DNA from: Terana coerulea
Lineage: Eukaryota; Basidiomycota; Agaricomycetes; Polyporales; Phanerochaetaceae
Direction: 5' to 3'
Assembly: GCA_024811115.1 (NCBI GenBank)
Contig: JAKOGH010000740.1
Location: 186,001-250,000, forward strand
Length of the DNA stretch: 64,000 nt
In this document: positions 37,757 to 48,649 of the stretch, piece by piece
How the letters are laid out: each line of letters begins with the position of its first letter
Numbering within the stretch: the stretch's first letter is position 1
Notes under the pieces: model-generated
Databases searched by the model: none
What the model was told of the DNA's origin: nothing
What the model saw: the letters and a program-made list of their open reading frames with translations, nothing else
Made by a program: the position numbers and the translations under genes

Positions 37757-38989
37757 AAAGCGCGTACCGCTGTGACCGCCCCGAGGGTTTTCGACGCCGA
37801 AGGTCACTATATGCGTAACATAGTGAGAGAAAAGACCATGAAATATGAACATTTAACTTACTGTGTACTATACACGCATTCTCTCGTGCTTTCTCTGCTG
37901 TTGTCGATGAGCTACATCACAACAAGCACCAAGCATGAGCTGCGCCACCTGGTGAGTACTTCTTCCTCGCTGAACTTGGACCTTTTAAGGACTGAGGACA
38001 TACCATTCTTGACCCAGCTTTGTATCCGTTGTGGTGCGACGACGGGGGTGAGGTAGATGGTGGACGGCATGGGCACAGTGGACATCGAGGAGAGAACGAA
38101 GAGTCCAAGGTGCAGCCAAGTACAGCCAGCCAGCCGCCTTGATCGGATTTAAACTCCGCAGCAGACTTTCTTAATAAGGCAGGCGATCAGTCCGAGAGAT
38201 AAGATCGAGATGAGATTTACTCGGGGTGAAGGAACCAACCACCTTGCAGACAATCTGGCAGACACTCTTCGGACTGGCTGAAATCTGGACTCAATAATTC
38301 ACCAGCCCCGCAGCAATACTGCAGCCAGGGGTAATTCACGCGTCTGCCAGATAGCTGCAATACAGGCCCAGACACTATTTCAACCACCCCACACCTCCGC
38401 TGAAATTTGACCTCAACACGCTGTGATGTAGAGTGCTCAATCGTGGCGTAGATTGAATCTCAACGAGTCCATTTTGCATTTTTAATTAATTGAACGAGGC
38501 GAATGTAACAAACTCAACAAGGGACAAGTTACGATAGCTGAGGAGGTTCAGACAAAACACGCCGAGCAGCGAACGGAAAATAACATGGCTTCTGGGAGGA
38601 TACGCATACCACAATCTGCTTGTAACGGCGGGCCAGCGAGCGCCGAGAATGTTATTGCGAGCGAGCGGAGCGAGTGAGCATATTCCTAAGGGGGCTGAAG
38701 GCCGAGCAAACATGTACAAACTCTCAGCACGTAGCGCCCGTGCTTTTCAACATCGCTGGCGAAGTGAGAAATCTCCCTACAACGTGGCCAAATGTCACCC
38801 AAATCCTGTACCGCCTGCACCAATCGATATGCATCGTTGGTCCACGCATTTTCGTGTAGCTTTTGTTGTGTTGTGTGGAGGTACATGGATGTTGCAGCGA
38901 CTACGAGCTTCTGCCCTGCCCAAAAATCTCTGTATCAATAGGCGCTCATCCCTACCGACATGTCCCCGAACCTGACTCTTCCCCTACTT

Positions 38990-39600
38990 GCAGAAAGTCC
39001 GGCCGGCTGGGCCTCCCGTTCGCGGAACATGTCCCGAACGTGTTCGCGAACAACCGCCCTAATCTAGTGGCCAGCTGTGACAACGATATTTGCCGTGCGT
39101 GACCCGCCTTTGTTTGCTCCTCCGCCATTTTGGGCAGTCGCATACAGTTTGGCGCTGCCTCCAAATTCCCTCGGGCGCGGTGAATCTCGACATTTACCGC
39201 TATGCCAAGCCCGCGACGTGCACAAAATCTACCAATTATATCTCAGATCTTTATCAGTGTGCTGTTGGTGTACTGTACCGAGACCCGCAGTGCTTGACAT
39301 GCTCACATTCAGGCAAGGTGGCCATTCGTGACACTATACTACATAGTACTTAAGGGCGGCCGGGGCTACAACTACTGTGAGAGGGATTGCTGGATTAATA
39401 GTAATATAACTGAATACTATGCAGTATAGCACACCAGCAATCACCCACCGGGGAACAAAGCGAGTGTACTTAATGACTGGTCATTGGCCTTGAGAGGCCC
39501 TGGTCACAACAGTAGGTCACAGTGACAGCCGGCGTGATGTTCGTCACCCTTGTTCGCGAACGTGTTCGCCGAACAAACCTCCCAGCCGTCCGGACGTTCT
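38990..39600. repeat. Diverged inverted repeat with gttcgcgaac palindromes
   Basis: The stretch at about 38990-39055 (aaagtccggccggctggg, then cgaacgtgttcgcgaacaa) is matched in inverse orientation at about 39545-39600. Both arms carry the palindrome gttcgcgaac. Identity is partial, so this may be the remains of an older element. Confidence 0.45.
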
Positions 39601-39916
39601 CCCTACTTGAGTTATTCGCAGTACGGCAGCGCGCAGTCTCCCAGGCCTGCGGTGTATAACGGCTCACAAACTGAACAAACTGAACATTCAGCAGCTCGCG
39701 AGCACGTGGCGCGAACCGCGGAACTTACATGTTATGCACATTCACAGGTTGCCGAAGTCGCGCAAGACAGCATGGGATAAGTTCATAATTGACAGGGAGT
39801 GAACGCGATGATATATCATCAGCAGGGTTTGAAGGGTACAGAACATGCGAGGGATGGGGTGTTGGGAAGAGCTTAGTAGTAAGAAGGAGTAGGCAGCTCG
39901 CAGACGTTCAGGCTTA

Positions 39917-40541
39917 CAGTCTCTTGCAGATTAAACTGCGCACGCAAGTTTCTCGTAAAAATCTGTGATCCCATCATATCCCCTTACCTGGTAAGCCCCA
40001 GCAGTCACGTCACGTCACTACGACCATCACGCAGGGTCCAGAGTTACCTTGGAGTCATCCAGACCACACGAGAATTGAGACAGACACTGAAGCAGTGAGG
40101 CGGTAAGTGATTCATAACATGAGTTCTGTAAAAACAAAAAATTCACTGCTAATGCTGCTATGAAACTGCAATGAGTGCCTGACCTTTGGGCATTACGCGC
40201 ATAAACCAGCGCAATATCATCGAGCGAGTAGAATACTTTAGCGCCCAAAGGTCTCCTTCGAGGATAAGCGCCTGGAGTATCCTCCCGCGCTATTCTTGCT
40301 CGTCTCTCAAATCCCCAACATATTCCGCTCAGAATTGCCTAAGGTAGCTGCTTATCATCACTCCTTAGGACCCTAGTGTGTTTTCTACGTTGCGGAGTCG
40401 GGGGTGCTCATTCACAATTGCATCAGTTGGTGTGACGGAAGGTGACCAGTTCACACGCCCGGCTACCTTAGAAGGTGATATTTGTACGGGACAAACAAGA
40501 GAGTTGAGATCACCGTGCGCAGTTTAATCTGCAAGAGACTG
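39917..40541. mobile_element. MITE, 27-bp terminal inverted repeats, TA target duplication
   Basis: The left end starts cagtctcttgcagattaaac and the right end is its perfect inverse over about 27 bp. Each end is flanked by TA (39915-39916 and 40542-40543). The element is 625 bp with no coding frame. TA duplication and CAGT-type ends are typical of the Tc1/mariner superfamily, so this is probably a non-autonomous member mobilised by an element elsewhere. Confidence 0.85.
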
Positions 40542-40768
40542 TAGTGGGAAGAGAGCTAGGCATATGGAACCGTGGGAGTTATCAGCATAGATTAGGAGGC
40601 GTGAGATCGCAGATGGGCGCTTGTTACACGAAAACCGGCTTCAATTAAGGGGTCCCAGAACCCTTGTCAAGCAAGGGGATCTTTGAGCTTTAATGGATTT
40701 AGATTCTAATTTCTAATAAGATGCAAGTTGCACAAAAAAGGCCACCCAACATGAGAAGACAGCAATAT

Positions 40769-40861
40769 GGACACTGGGAGGATTGAACTCCCGACCTCAC
40801 GCAATTACAACTTCTCTCAGATGAATGCGAAGCGTGCGCGCTACCACTGTGCCAAGTGCCC
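40769..40861 (-). tRNA. tRNA-Ala (anticodon CGC) with 22-nt intron
   Basis: The minus strand folds as a cloverleaf. The 7-bp acceptor stem is GGGCACT/AGTGTCC and includes the G3:U70 pair that identifies alanine tRNAs. The D arm is GCAC-AGTGGTA-GCGC, with one mismatch. The anticodon stem CACGC pairs with GCGTG across an insertion, with loop TTCGCAT giving anticodon CGC. The T arm is GGGAG-TTCAATC-CTCCC. A 22-nt insertion directly 3' of the anticodon-adjacent A is at the standard tRNA intron position. CCA is not encoded. It lies 228 bp from the MITE, which fits the frequent clustering of mobile elements near tRNA genes. Confidence 0.92.
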
Positions 40862-40966
40862 ATGTAAAGTTTCTACTAAATTAATATCATCGTACGTAGC
40901 AATATGACGCGTTCGCTGCGCCCATTTGGCCTTTGGGATTAGCCGCACAGTTCTGTGTTGCGTACA

Positions 40967-43088
40967 ATGGACATCGACGAGTACGAAGCAGCCCCGAGGC
41001 CCAGACAGTCGTCCAATTCACATCCGAAGGTCTTGCCTGTCGATGAACAACATCCATTTGACCTTGAACAGTATGTTCAAAGCTATCAGGGTGTGTCTGG
41101 ATAACCTTCCACCTCGCACCGCCACTACTAAACCATTGCGGGATGCGCAGGAAGGTCCTTAATCGACAGGCTCTTACTTGTCGTAGCCCAATGCCCTACT
41201 CTCGCGGTACCGGCTGCTCAGTTGGCAGACGCACAGATCAAGGCGGGACGTGAGGTCGGCCTGTACCAGGGGCTGCTATACGCGTATGAGCAGGCTATGG
41301 CCAATGCACCTCCAGATACCCCGCTCCCACAGTTGAATGAAGTGGTTGTAATTGATCAGGCGTGGATTGAGGAGACTAATCGAAGGAATCTCGACGAGAA
41401 GGCGAAGCTGGAGGTTGAGCTGAAGACCTACAGCTCGAACATGATCAAGGAGAGCATTCGAGTAAGTGCCTGCAACCCGAATACAGCCATGTCTGGGAAC
41501 TGACGGAATCTACAGATGGGCCATCGCGACCTCGCTGAATACTATCGCGCGACAGGAGACTACGTGACTGCTCTGAAGCATTACGCAAAGCTCAGGGAAT
41601 TCTGCACGACCAGTCAACACGTGGTGGACATGTGCTTGGCCGTACTTGAGGTGCGTTCCAGTTAATCATGATAAGTACTGCGAGGTTCTCAAGAGCCCCA
41701 ATATTGTGCAGCTTCTCATTGAGCAGCGAAACTATGCCCACATCCCAACCTACGTCTTCAAAGGCGGAACCTGCGCTCGACTCATCCACAAATGCTCTTC
41801 GCGGTTCTTCGTCTACTGGCCCCTCCTCTATCACCTCCAACTTCGCCAACACTACCCCACATGCTGCGGCTACCGCGGCACAGCTCTCGAAGGACCGCCT
41901 CTTCAATGAACGATCCAAGGTTCAAACAAAACTGGAGGCGGCCACGGGATTAAGCCATCTTGGTCTCGGGAGCTATGAGAAGGCTGCACAAGCTTTCTTG
42001 AGGTGTGGCGGAACGCTCGCGTTGGGCACGTGGGGCAAAAAGATCCTACCGCCGAGTGATATTGCAGTATATGCGACTCTCTGCGCGTTAGCCACATTCC
42101 CGAGGAGTGCAATTAAGGCTATGGTGCGTCCTCCGGAGGGTATTATAGCATATCGTTCTTGATTTCAAGCATTGATATCATTCTATACCTCCAGATTCTA
42201 GAAAACGACGTATTTGCGTCTTCTTACCTGGAGTCCGAGCCTTATGCCCGTGAGTTGATCGAGAACTGGCTGGGAGGACGTTTCAAAGCCGTTCTTGAGT
42301 CACTTGAGAGGCATGGAGTACGTTTGCTCTACTTAAACGCACTTGTGTTACCTAAACTCACCGAGCTACGTGTGTAGACCCGTCATGGACTCTCCCCGCA
42401 CCTATCGGCTCACTTGGGTACTCTCTACCAACTGATCCGCTCCCGCGCAGTGGCGCTGTACTTCCAGCCCTTCGCCGCCGTAAAGCTCGAGAAAATGGCC
42501 AAGGCATTTGGATGGAACATCGAGGGTGTGTTGGCTTTCCTTCCTTCCTGAAACCTGGTGCGTGGTAGCTAACGTATGCGCACAGCGACCGAGTATGAGG
42601 TCGTCAGACTCATTAGCGAGGGCGAGGTGAAGGACGTATAGATCGGTTGAATAAGGTTAGTTTCACACTACCTCTCGGAAATTCCCCCCGTGTCTCTAAC
42701 CGCGATTTACCGCCCAGATACTGAAAGCTCAACAAACCGATCCTCGTACCGAGCTTTTCACTCGCGCCATGAAGGTCGGGCAGGATATTCAAAGTGCAAA
42801 CCGGAAGCTGCTCCTCAGACTGAGACTGTACGTCTTCCGAACCTCCTCACTCGCATAAGGCTGAACGATCGCCATAGACAACAAGCTGACTTAGTGGTGA
42901 AGAGCCCTAAGCAACAACAGCTGCCACAAGGATCGTCGCAAGGCCAGGGTCAAGGCCAAAGTTCGTCCAGTCTCACTGGGGCGCTCGGGTCGCTCGGGTC
43001 GCAGGGACCAGGCGGGTACCATGTCATCGGTGGGATGCTGAGCGCCGCCAACTTCGCCGGGAGAGGTGGGCCTAGAGAAGACTACTAA
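40967..43088 (+). CDS. COP9 signalosome subunit 1 (CSN1)
   Basis: PCI-domain subunit of the COP9 signalosome, which removes Nedd8 from cullin ligases. Exon 1 starts [10 protein letters not shown] and joins at a GTGTGT donor. Conserved parts: [91 protein letters not shown] and [18 protein letters not shown], then the PCI end with RIDRLNK|ILKA at an intron border. The C-terminus is Gln/Gly/Ser-rich. Two single-base indels disturb the frame: an extra A in the A-run at 41760-41762, and a missing base near 42632-42635 just before RIDRLNK. Protein similarity continues on both sides of each, so the locus is probably functional and the consensus wrong. Confidence 0.9.
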
Positions 43089-43555
43089 CCGCGCACATTA
43101 CGGATTTCTTGTGGTTCCAGAGATGGGAAGCGAGTGCGCACCGACGCTATACGATTGATGTCACCGGGCGGAAGCCTCATTGTATTATAGACAGTGCATG
43201 TATCATTCTTGTACGAATTCGAGTATTCTGAGGCCGTAAATCTGCATATTCCAACCTCTTCCGAGCAAACAACGGCCCTTGACTTTTGCTCGTCGAGCTC
43301 TACTTATCGTGGAGCTCCTTCAAATTGACAGCGACGTCGCGATCCGCGCAAAGAGATAGCAGAAAAAGAAATCTAGAGGCATATTAAGTTACTTATGATA
43401 TGATACGTCGTGACATGTGCTGCAACCAATACCACCGTGTTGGATAGCAAGCACAGATGTTGAACCATGCAAGAACGCCTACCACCAAGATGATGATTAT
43501 TCCCTAGTCCAAAACACATCACGTCTCAAGCGCACAAGACACCCGCCGCATCGCA
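43089..43555. other. Convergent 3' region, no gene seen
   Basis: CSN1 (plus) and the mannosyltransferase (minus) converge here. The sequence is AT-richer with only short frames. Confidence 0.45.
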
Positions 43556-45285
43556 CTATGAGTTCAGGTTTCTCCTGTGCCGAACTTTGACCGCGTCGGC
43601 GGTCGCTGAGCGATTCGGTCTGTGCTCCCAAATGGGATCGACGTCCGGACCGTCCAGGTCGCCTGCGCCGTCCCAGCCCCAGCACCACACTGTTGAATAT
43701 GTCAGCACAAGCTGGCCAGTCTCACAGTCGACGCGCGCACCATGTTCTGGACCTGGCAGGAAGTCCACTGACTCGCTCTCCTCGTCGGTGAAGAGCCGGT
43801 CGTGTGGGCCGAACCACTGACGGTCCTGAGGATCGGTACGAGGGTTGTCTGGCAACCCACCAAGGCGGACATACCCTCGTATTGACGTGAGGTTCTTCCG
43901 TGATGGGTGGATGATTTCGTACACGCGCTGCAGTGAAGCGTTAGTGTTTCAAAGAAGCAAACGCACAAGTTGCCGCGCATGTACTCACGTTGTCGTACGC
44001 GAGCTTGACTCGCGGGACCATCAATATCCGACCATAGCCCGCATCCCAGTAGTCGTTCGCAATCAAACTACATTCACTAGCGGAGCATTCTCCCTCTGTG
44101 ATACGGGCCATCCGGAAGCGGACATGTGGCGGCGCATAGAAGGGTGCTGGGTCCATGACGGCGATACCATTCCAACACGACTGCATTTGCACCGGAAGGT
44201 GTCGTTGGAAACGTTCTTGGCCGAAGGGTTGATGGAAAATGGACTCGAAGGGCGCGTTCTCGAGGGCGGTGCCGTTGATATCCCGGGCGACCCAATTATC
44301 GTAGAATACGGGAGACCCCTGCAGCGGGTTATAAGACTGGCATTGGGGGCACATGTGCAGAAACATACCAGCTCCTCGTGGAACATGTAGTCCGAAGCGC
44401 AGGTGATGCCTGCGTTGTTCTTCCTGCTCTGCCAAATCAACTCCAGCAAGTCGTCCACGCATGGCAAGATATCGTTCATGAAGATAATCGTGTCGAAATA
44501 TTCATTCTGATTATTCCGAAGGTCGTGCAAGGGAACGAAAGCCGCGTTCCGCACCTCGGCGAGGTACTCAATACGATGGTTGAATGCACCCCTGGTACGC
44601 ATGGACGTCTGGATCTTGACCCGTAGACCCACCGACTTGCAAAGCGCGTCGAACATCCGGAGCAGGGCCTTTGTCTGGTCTGTCGACCCATTCTCGTATA
44701 TCGAAACGTACACGTTTTGGTAGCCGACAATGGAAGATACCCGGAAGAGTGTGGCGAACAGATCCGGGATGACGTCAAACGAGTTGTACAAGTTGATGGC
44801 GAAGAAGTATTTGTGCGTGTCAGGATTGCTTGCGCGTGAGGGCGGAACGTAGTCGCCTTCTAAGCCAGTGTTCAGTCGGATAGCGTCCAGCCATGACGTG
44901 CGTGATGGTGGGAGGTGTCCGATGAGAGAAGCATATCGTTCGGTAGCTTGCTCTTTATACAGGGGCTGGGCATTTCTTGTGCACTCTTTGGTATATCTTG
45001 GGGAAAGAGTAGTGAGCAGCTTCAAGACACGCAGACGCTGTTCCATCGTCGGCACGCTTATTGGATGTTTTGAGCTGGAGTGTATGGTCTGGGGTAATGG
45101 TGAATTGCTTCCGCGCCATATCGAGCGCGACTAAAGAGGATTAGCACGCATCACAGGCGAGGGATCCTACGGCGACTTACATCTTGTGTGAATAGGTTGG
45201 CGACTATCAAGCCAATGAAGACACCAATGCATATGGAAACCCATGTCGGCAGCCGCGACAGAGGATTATTGCTTTTAGGCTGCAT
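43556..45285 (-). CDS. CAP59/CMT1-type alpha-1,3-mannosyltransferase
   Basis: Golgi type II glycosyltransferase of the cryptococcal mannosyltransferase family, whose members act in capsule or other mannan-containing glycan synthesis. The start at 45285 gives MQPKSNNPL, then one membrane anchor (VSICIGVFIGLIVANLF), a stem, and the catalytic domain: KYFFAINLYNSFDVIPDL, NVYVSIYENGSTDQTKALL, MRTRGAFNHRIEYLAEVRN, IIFMNDILPCVDDLLELI (acidic metal-site region), ITCASDYMFHE, FYDNWVARDINGT and CWNGIAVMD. Three or more introns. A further ATG-started frame at 45365-45617 ends near a GTACGT donor and has an acidic stretch (SYLAGDEEDLLD). It may be a 5' exon, but the phase does not fit without a base change. 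Divergent from the CAP64-like gene. Confidence 0.88.
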
Positions 45286-46130
45286 GATGCTAGGGCAACT
45301 AGACCAAGTATGTTACATACATTATCTCATGCAAGCGCAAGCCACGTACCACGGTTGTCAGTCAAGCTCCTTATGACCTCCCCACTCTGCACATCCAACA
45401 AATCCTCCTCGTCCCCAGCTAAATATGACGAGCCCTGCTGAAGAACGTCCTCAAGCACTAACAAAGAGTGCGGTCGTCGATGGTCGTGGTGGTAAAGAGC
45501 GGATAGGCACTGGAATGGAGCCTGAGTGAAGACGAGATGAGAGGGAGAGGGCAAGTCTGAAATTGATCGGCTGCCGTATCGGGCGAAGCGTCGCGCCGTC
45601 GCACTTTGGCTTGGCATGGCACGGAGTGATTGGACAGGTCAACAAACGCCGCTTGCGTGTCATTCCCGTTGTCAACGAGGTCGCGGGCGATGGGCACATC
45701 TTCATGGACGTTCTGCTCAAGTCGCGCATGCCGCCGAGTGTCTCGAGCTCGTCTTGTGCAACACTGGCCGACCCCCGAGGCAATCATGGAAGGAAAATGA
45801 TCGGCGGGCGGGTGGATCGAGATCTCGCTCGTGCCTATATAAGCCGCTGCAACACTCCGAGCTCGTTTGTCTTCGCGCATGAGAACGTCTATTGCCTGAG
45901 CTGCTTCGTATTTTTCTGGAATGTATGTGAGGTTGTCCGTGTTCGAGAACTTCCACCACTCTCGAGAGTGAGTACAGTATTGCCGTGTGAAACGCAGAGT
46001 AGCCCCATAAGCGGCAACAGGTATTTGGCGACTTCTCTCACTCCGACTGCTCTGCGGCTTCCGCCAGGCAATGCAGCGTCGCACAGCAAAGGGCGTAGCA
46101 CATATCTCTCCTCCATTACCACCATCTCGC
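45286..46130. promoter_or_regulatory. Shared divergent upstream region of two capsule-type genes
   Basis: The region between the CAP59/CMT1-like and CAP64-like start codons. A strong TATA box (tatataag, 45836-45843) faces the plus-strand gene. A possible 5' exon of the mannosyltransferase occupies 45365-45617, which would narrow the shared promoter to about 220 bp. Co-regulation is an inference from the layout. Confidence 0.5.
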
Positions 46131-48239
46131 ATGGGATCTCTCTCCGAAAAGCCGGCCACGCGCCTCAACCAGAAGACCCTTGGGGGTCACCAACAGGATA
46201 TGGCTTATCCTCGTCGCGTTCCTCGCGCTCATCCTCTTCACCCGCTCAATACTGCCGTCAGACTCGTCATACTATGGACGACATAAACTACTACATATTG
46301 ACGCGAAAACAAGAAATTACCTCAATGCGACAGAGGGGAGCACTGTGCCGTTCTCGTTCTGCCCTGCGCTTGGCCCAGGTGACGAGCTGGCAGACAAGTA
46401 TGACCCAGTGGTACTCACGAAGACCCGACTTCATACTGGAAGCGGCGCGCGGATACAGAGAGTGGTGACGAGAGCCATGACAGGGTTCCCTGTGACGATT
46501 AGCGTCATTGGTGGTTCTAGTGAGTCTCCTTGCTACCCGTTCACAGAATGCCAGGCCGCACCCGTCTTCCGCAAGCAGCTGCGTGCAATGAAGAACGCGC
46601 ACTCCATCATATTCGCCTTGTTCAGTAATCACATCCTGTTACTTGATGACAGTAATATGTCTCTGGATGATACTGGACACCTCACGCGGCCGTTGCGTCG
46701 CGCTTCGCGAGCATCCCGTATAGCTTGTGAATAATGGTACAGAGTTTACTGACGTGCACTCATCTAGTCTCTGCATGCCACGGTGCTGGCGACGACCCCT
46801 TGTCACCATCATGTTACCCCTCACGCTTCTTCAGCTGGTGGAATAGTGTCTTCCCCAACCCCGCATCCGAACTCACGAACGGCGCCATGAGGCGGACAAA
46901 CTCAGCATACTTCTCATTTTGCAACGCACACCATGTTCCAGACGTTACGGACCTAGTGATTGTCGAACTCGACGTCGCTGATCAGGGGTATGTCTCACAC
47001 TCAACTATATGGGAGCCCAACCTGAACACGTCTTCCCTTCATAAGCGACAAGCAGTCTATGGAGAACTTTGAGCTCCTGATTCGTTCGCTGCTCATCCGG
47101 CCAGACCAGCCTGCCGTCCTTATCCTGGGTCATTCCAGCCCACAGGTCCTTGAGGAAGGTGGTTTCCTCGGACCTGATCAGTCCCACACCGCTGTCGCCC
47201 AGTTCTACGATGTTCCCCACATCAGGTGTGTGTATATTCTATTGGTGCATGACAAACTTCCTCACAACATTCGCTCCAGCATCAAACCTCTCCTGTATCC
47301 TATGTATCTCAACAACCCGTCACAAGTACAGCCATACTTCGCCGATCAAATCCTCGCCAATTCTCAAGGACATGAGTTGATCGCGGACGTCCTCATCTCG
47401 TACTTCCAATCCCAAGTCTGCGCAGCGTGGGCCTCTGCCGTGGGCACCGCACATGAACTTATTCCTGGCCCCGGCCCGGTTGTGTACGCAGAGAAAGCCA
47501 AGACCCCCACCGACGCGCGGGGGCTCTTCGGCGGCGTCGCGCAGCGAAGGCGCGGGGAGCCGCCGCGCCAGAGGACCCCGAGGCGCAGGACGGCGTGAAC
47601 GCGAACCCGGCGCGCGTCGCGTTCGCGGAGCCCGGCTCGCGGCAGCTCTCCGAGCAGCTGTACCCGAACCTCAAGGTTCCGCAGGCGCGCATCGCGTCGC
47701 GCCCCGCGGACTACGCCGCGCGCTCGTTCGAGGAGGTCGCGCCGTTCTGCATCTCCGCGAACGACCTCATCAACCCGCTCCCGCCGTCGATCTTCTCCGG
47801 CAGCGGCTGGGAGGTGTTCCACCCGCCGCCGGGCTCCGCGGAGCTCAGCAGCCACGCGCATTACTGGTACTCGAGCCTCCCGACGAGCAGGCTGCGCGTG
47901 GGCATCCAGGTCGGCGCGGGTGACATTGGCATCTACTACCTGAAGGAATCCTCGAGCCAAGTCGGGTTGGGAAGTGCCATCGAGTGCTGGGTGGATGATA
48001 ACTACAAGGGCGCCGTGGTTATTGACAATGCTGGCCAAGAGGATGACTCTGTCACTGCGTACGTTTGCCAACCTCTCAGTCGTGCCTGTCGCTAAACTTC
48101 GTCCCTACTCATTTACAGTTTGGAAATCATCGACCTCAACGTCTCGCGAGGCTCGCACTTCGTGGAGTGCGTGCTTATGGGCGAGGAAGACGATCGGAAC
48201 GTTCCTCCGTTCAAAATCATAGGCATCTTCTCTACATAG
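46131..48239 (+). CDS. CAP64-like capsule-associated protein, SGNH-hydrolase type
   Basis: Type II membrane protein of the basidiomycete CAP64 family. CAP64 is required for capsule in Cryptococcus; its biochemical step is not settled. MGSLSEKPA start, anchor (IWLILVAFLALILFT), then VTISVIGGSISACHGAGDD (nucleophile-Ser block), YPSRFFSWWNSVFP, FCNAHHVPDVTDLVIVELD, AVLILGH and QGHELIAD (His near the end of the SGNH domain). The C-terminal domain has EEVAPFCISANDLINPLPPS, AHYWYSSLPTSKLR-like, AIECWVDDNY, and SRGSHFVECVLMG. One intron is long (46520-46767, 248 nt). Two probable indels: one extra G in the run 46182-46186 between LNQKTLG and VTNRIW, and one missing base near 47547. Confidence 0.82.
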
Positions 48240-48649
48240 GTGGTGGTTAACTTTCCCATCCCTCCGTGCAAGCCCACCAGACGCTAGCTCGGATAAACCA
48301 CGCATGCATGCGATACGCTCGTTCCTGGAATAGCTTTCCTTTGATTTATTAGACCATACCTATATGCCGTACTTATTCTATGGGTTTCTGTGATAATTAT
48401 TAGCAACAAAACTTGCAAAGATTCCATTTCTTGTTTCACTTCTGCGGTGTGCTGTGTCTCGATTCACGCAAATCATATAAGCGCGAGCTGGCCTGCTTGA
48501 TTCCGAAAGCGACGCTGACATAAGAGAAATGCATGCGAGGGTGCGTACGTATGGATAACAAGCATGAATGGCATGGTACATAAGGATTGGTCGGCCCTGT
48601 TGACCGCTCCTTCCGCTCAACAACGACAAAAGAGAAATGGGAGACACGT
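48240..48649. other. Convergent 3' region, no gene seen
   Basis: The 3' flanks of the CAP64-like gene (plus) and the L31 gene (minus). No coding signal. Confidence 0.45.

Larger units (their letters stand above)
34391..40766. other. Gene-free repeat island
   Basis: About 6.4 kb without a credible protein gene. Apparent open frames around 36.7-37.8 kb are the arms of an inverted repeat read in opposite directions. The island holds at least three inverted-repeat structures listed separately, AT-rich tracts (36.4-36.5, 37.3-37.4, 38.48 kb), and repeated ttcaacca/ccagatttca words at 36.2-36.35 and 38.26-38.40 kb. It lies between the PDR exporter and tRNA-Ala/CSN1. It looks like an accumulation of small non-autonomous transposons. 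Confidence 0.7.

Noticed and set aside
36710..37818. Four apparent ORFs with identical protein segments
   Set aside because: They are the arms of the 302-bp inverted repeat read on opposite strands, with no start context, splice pattern or domain.
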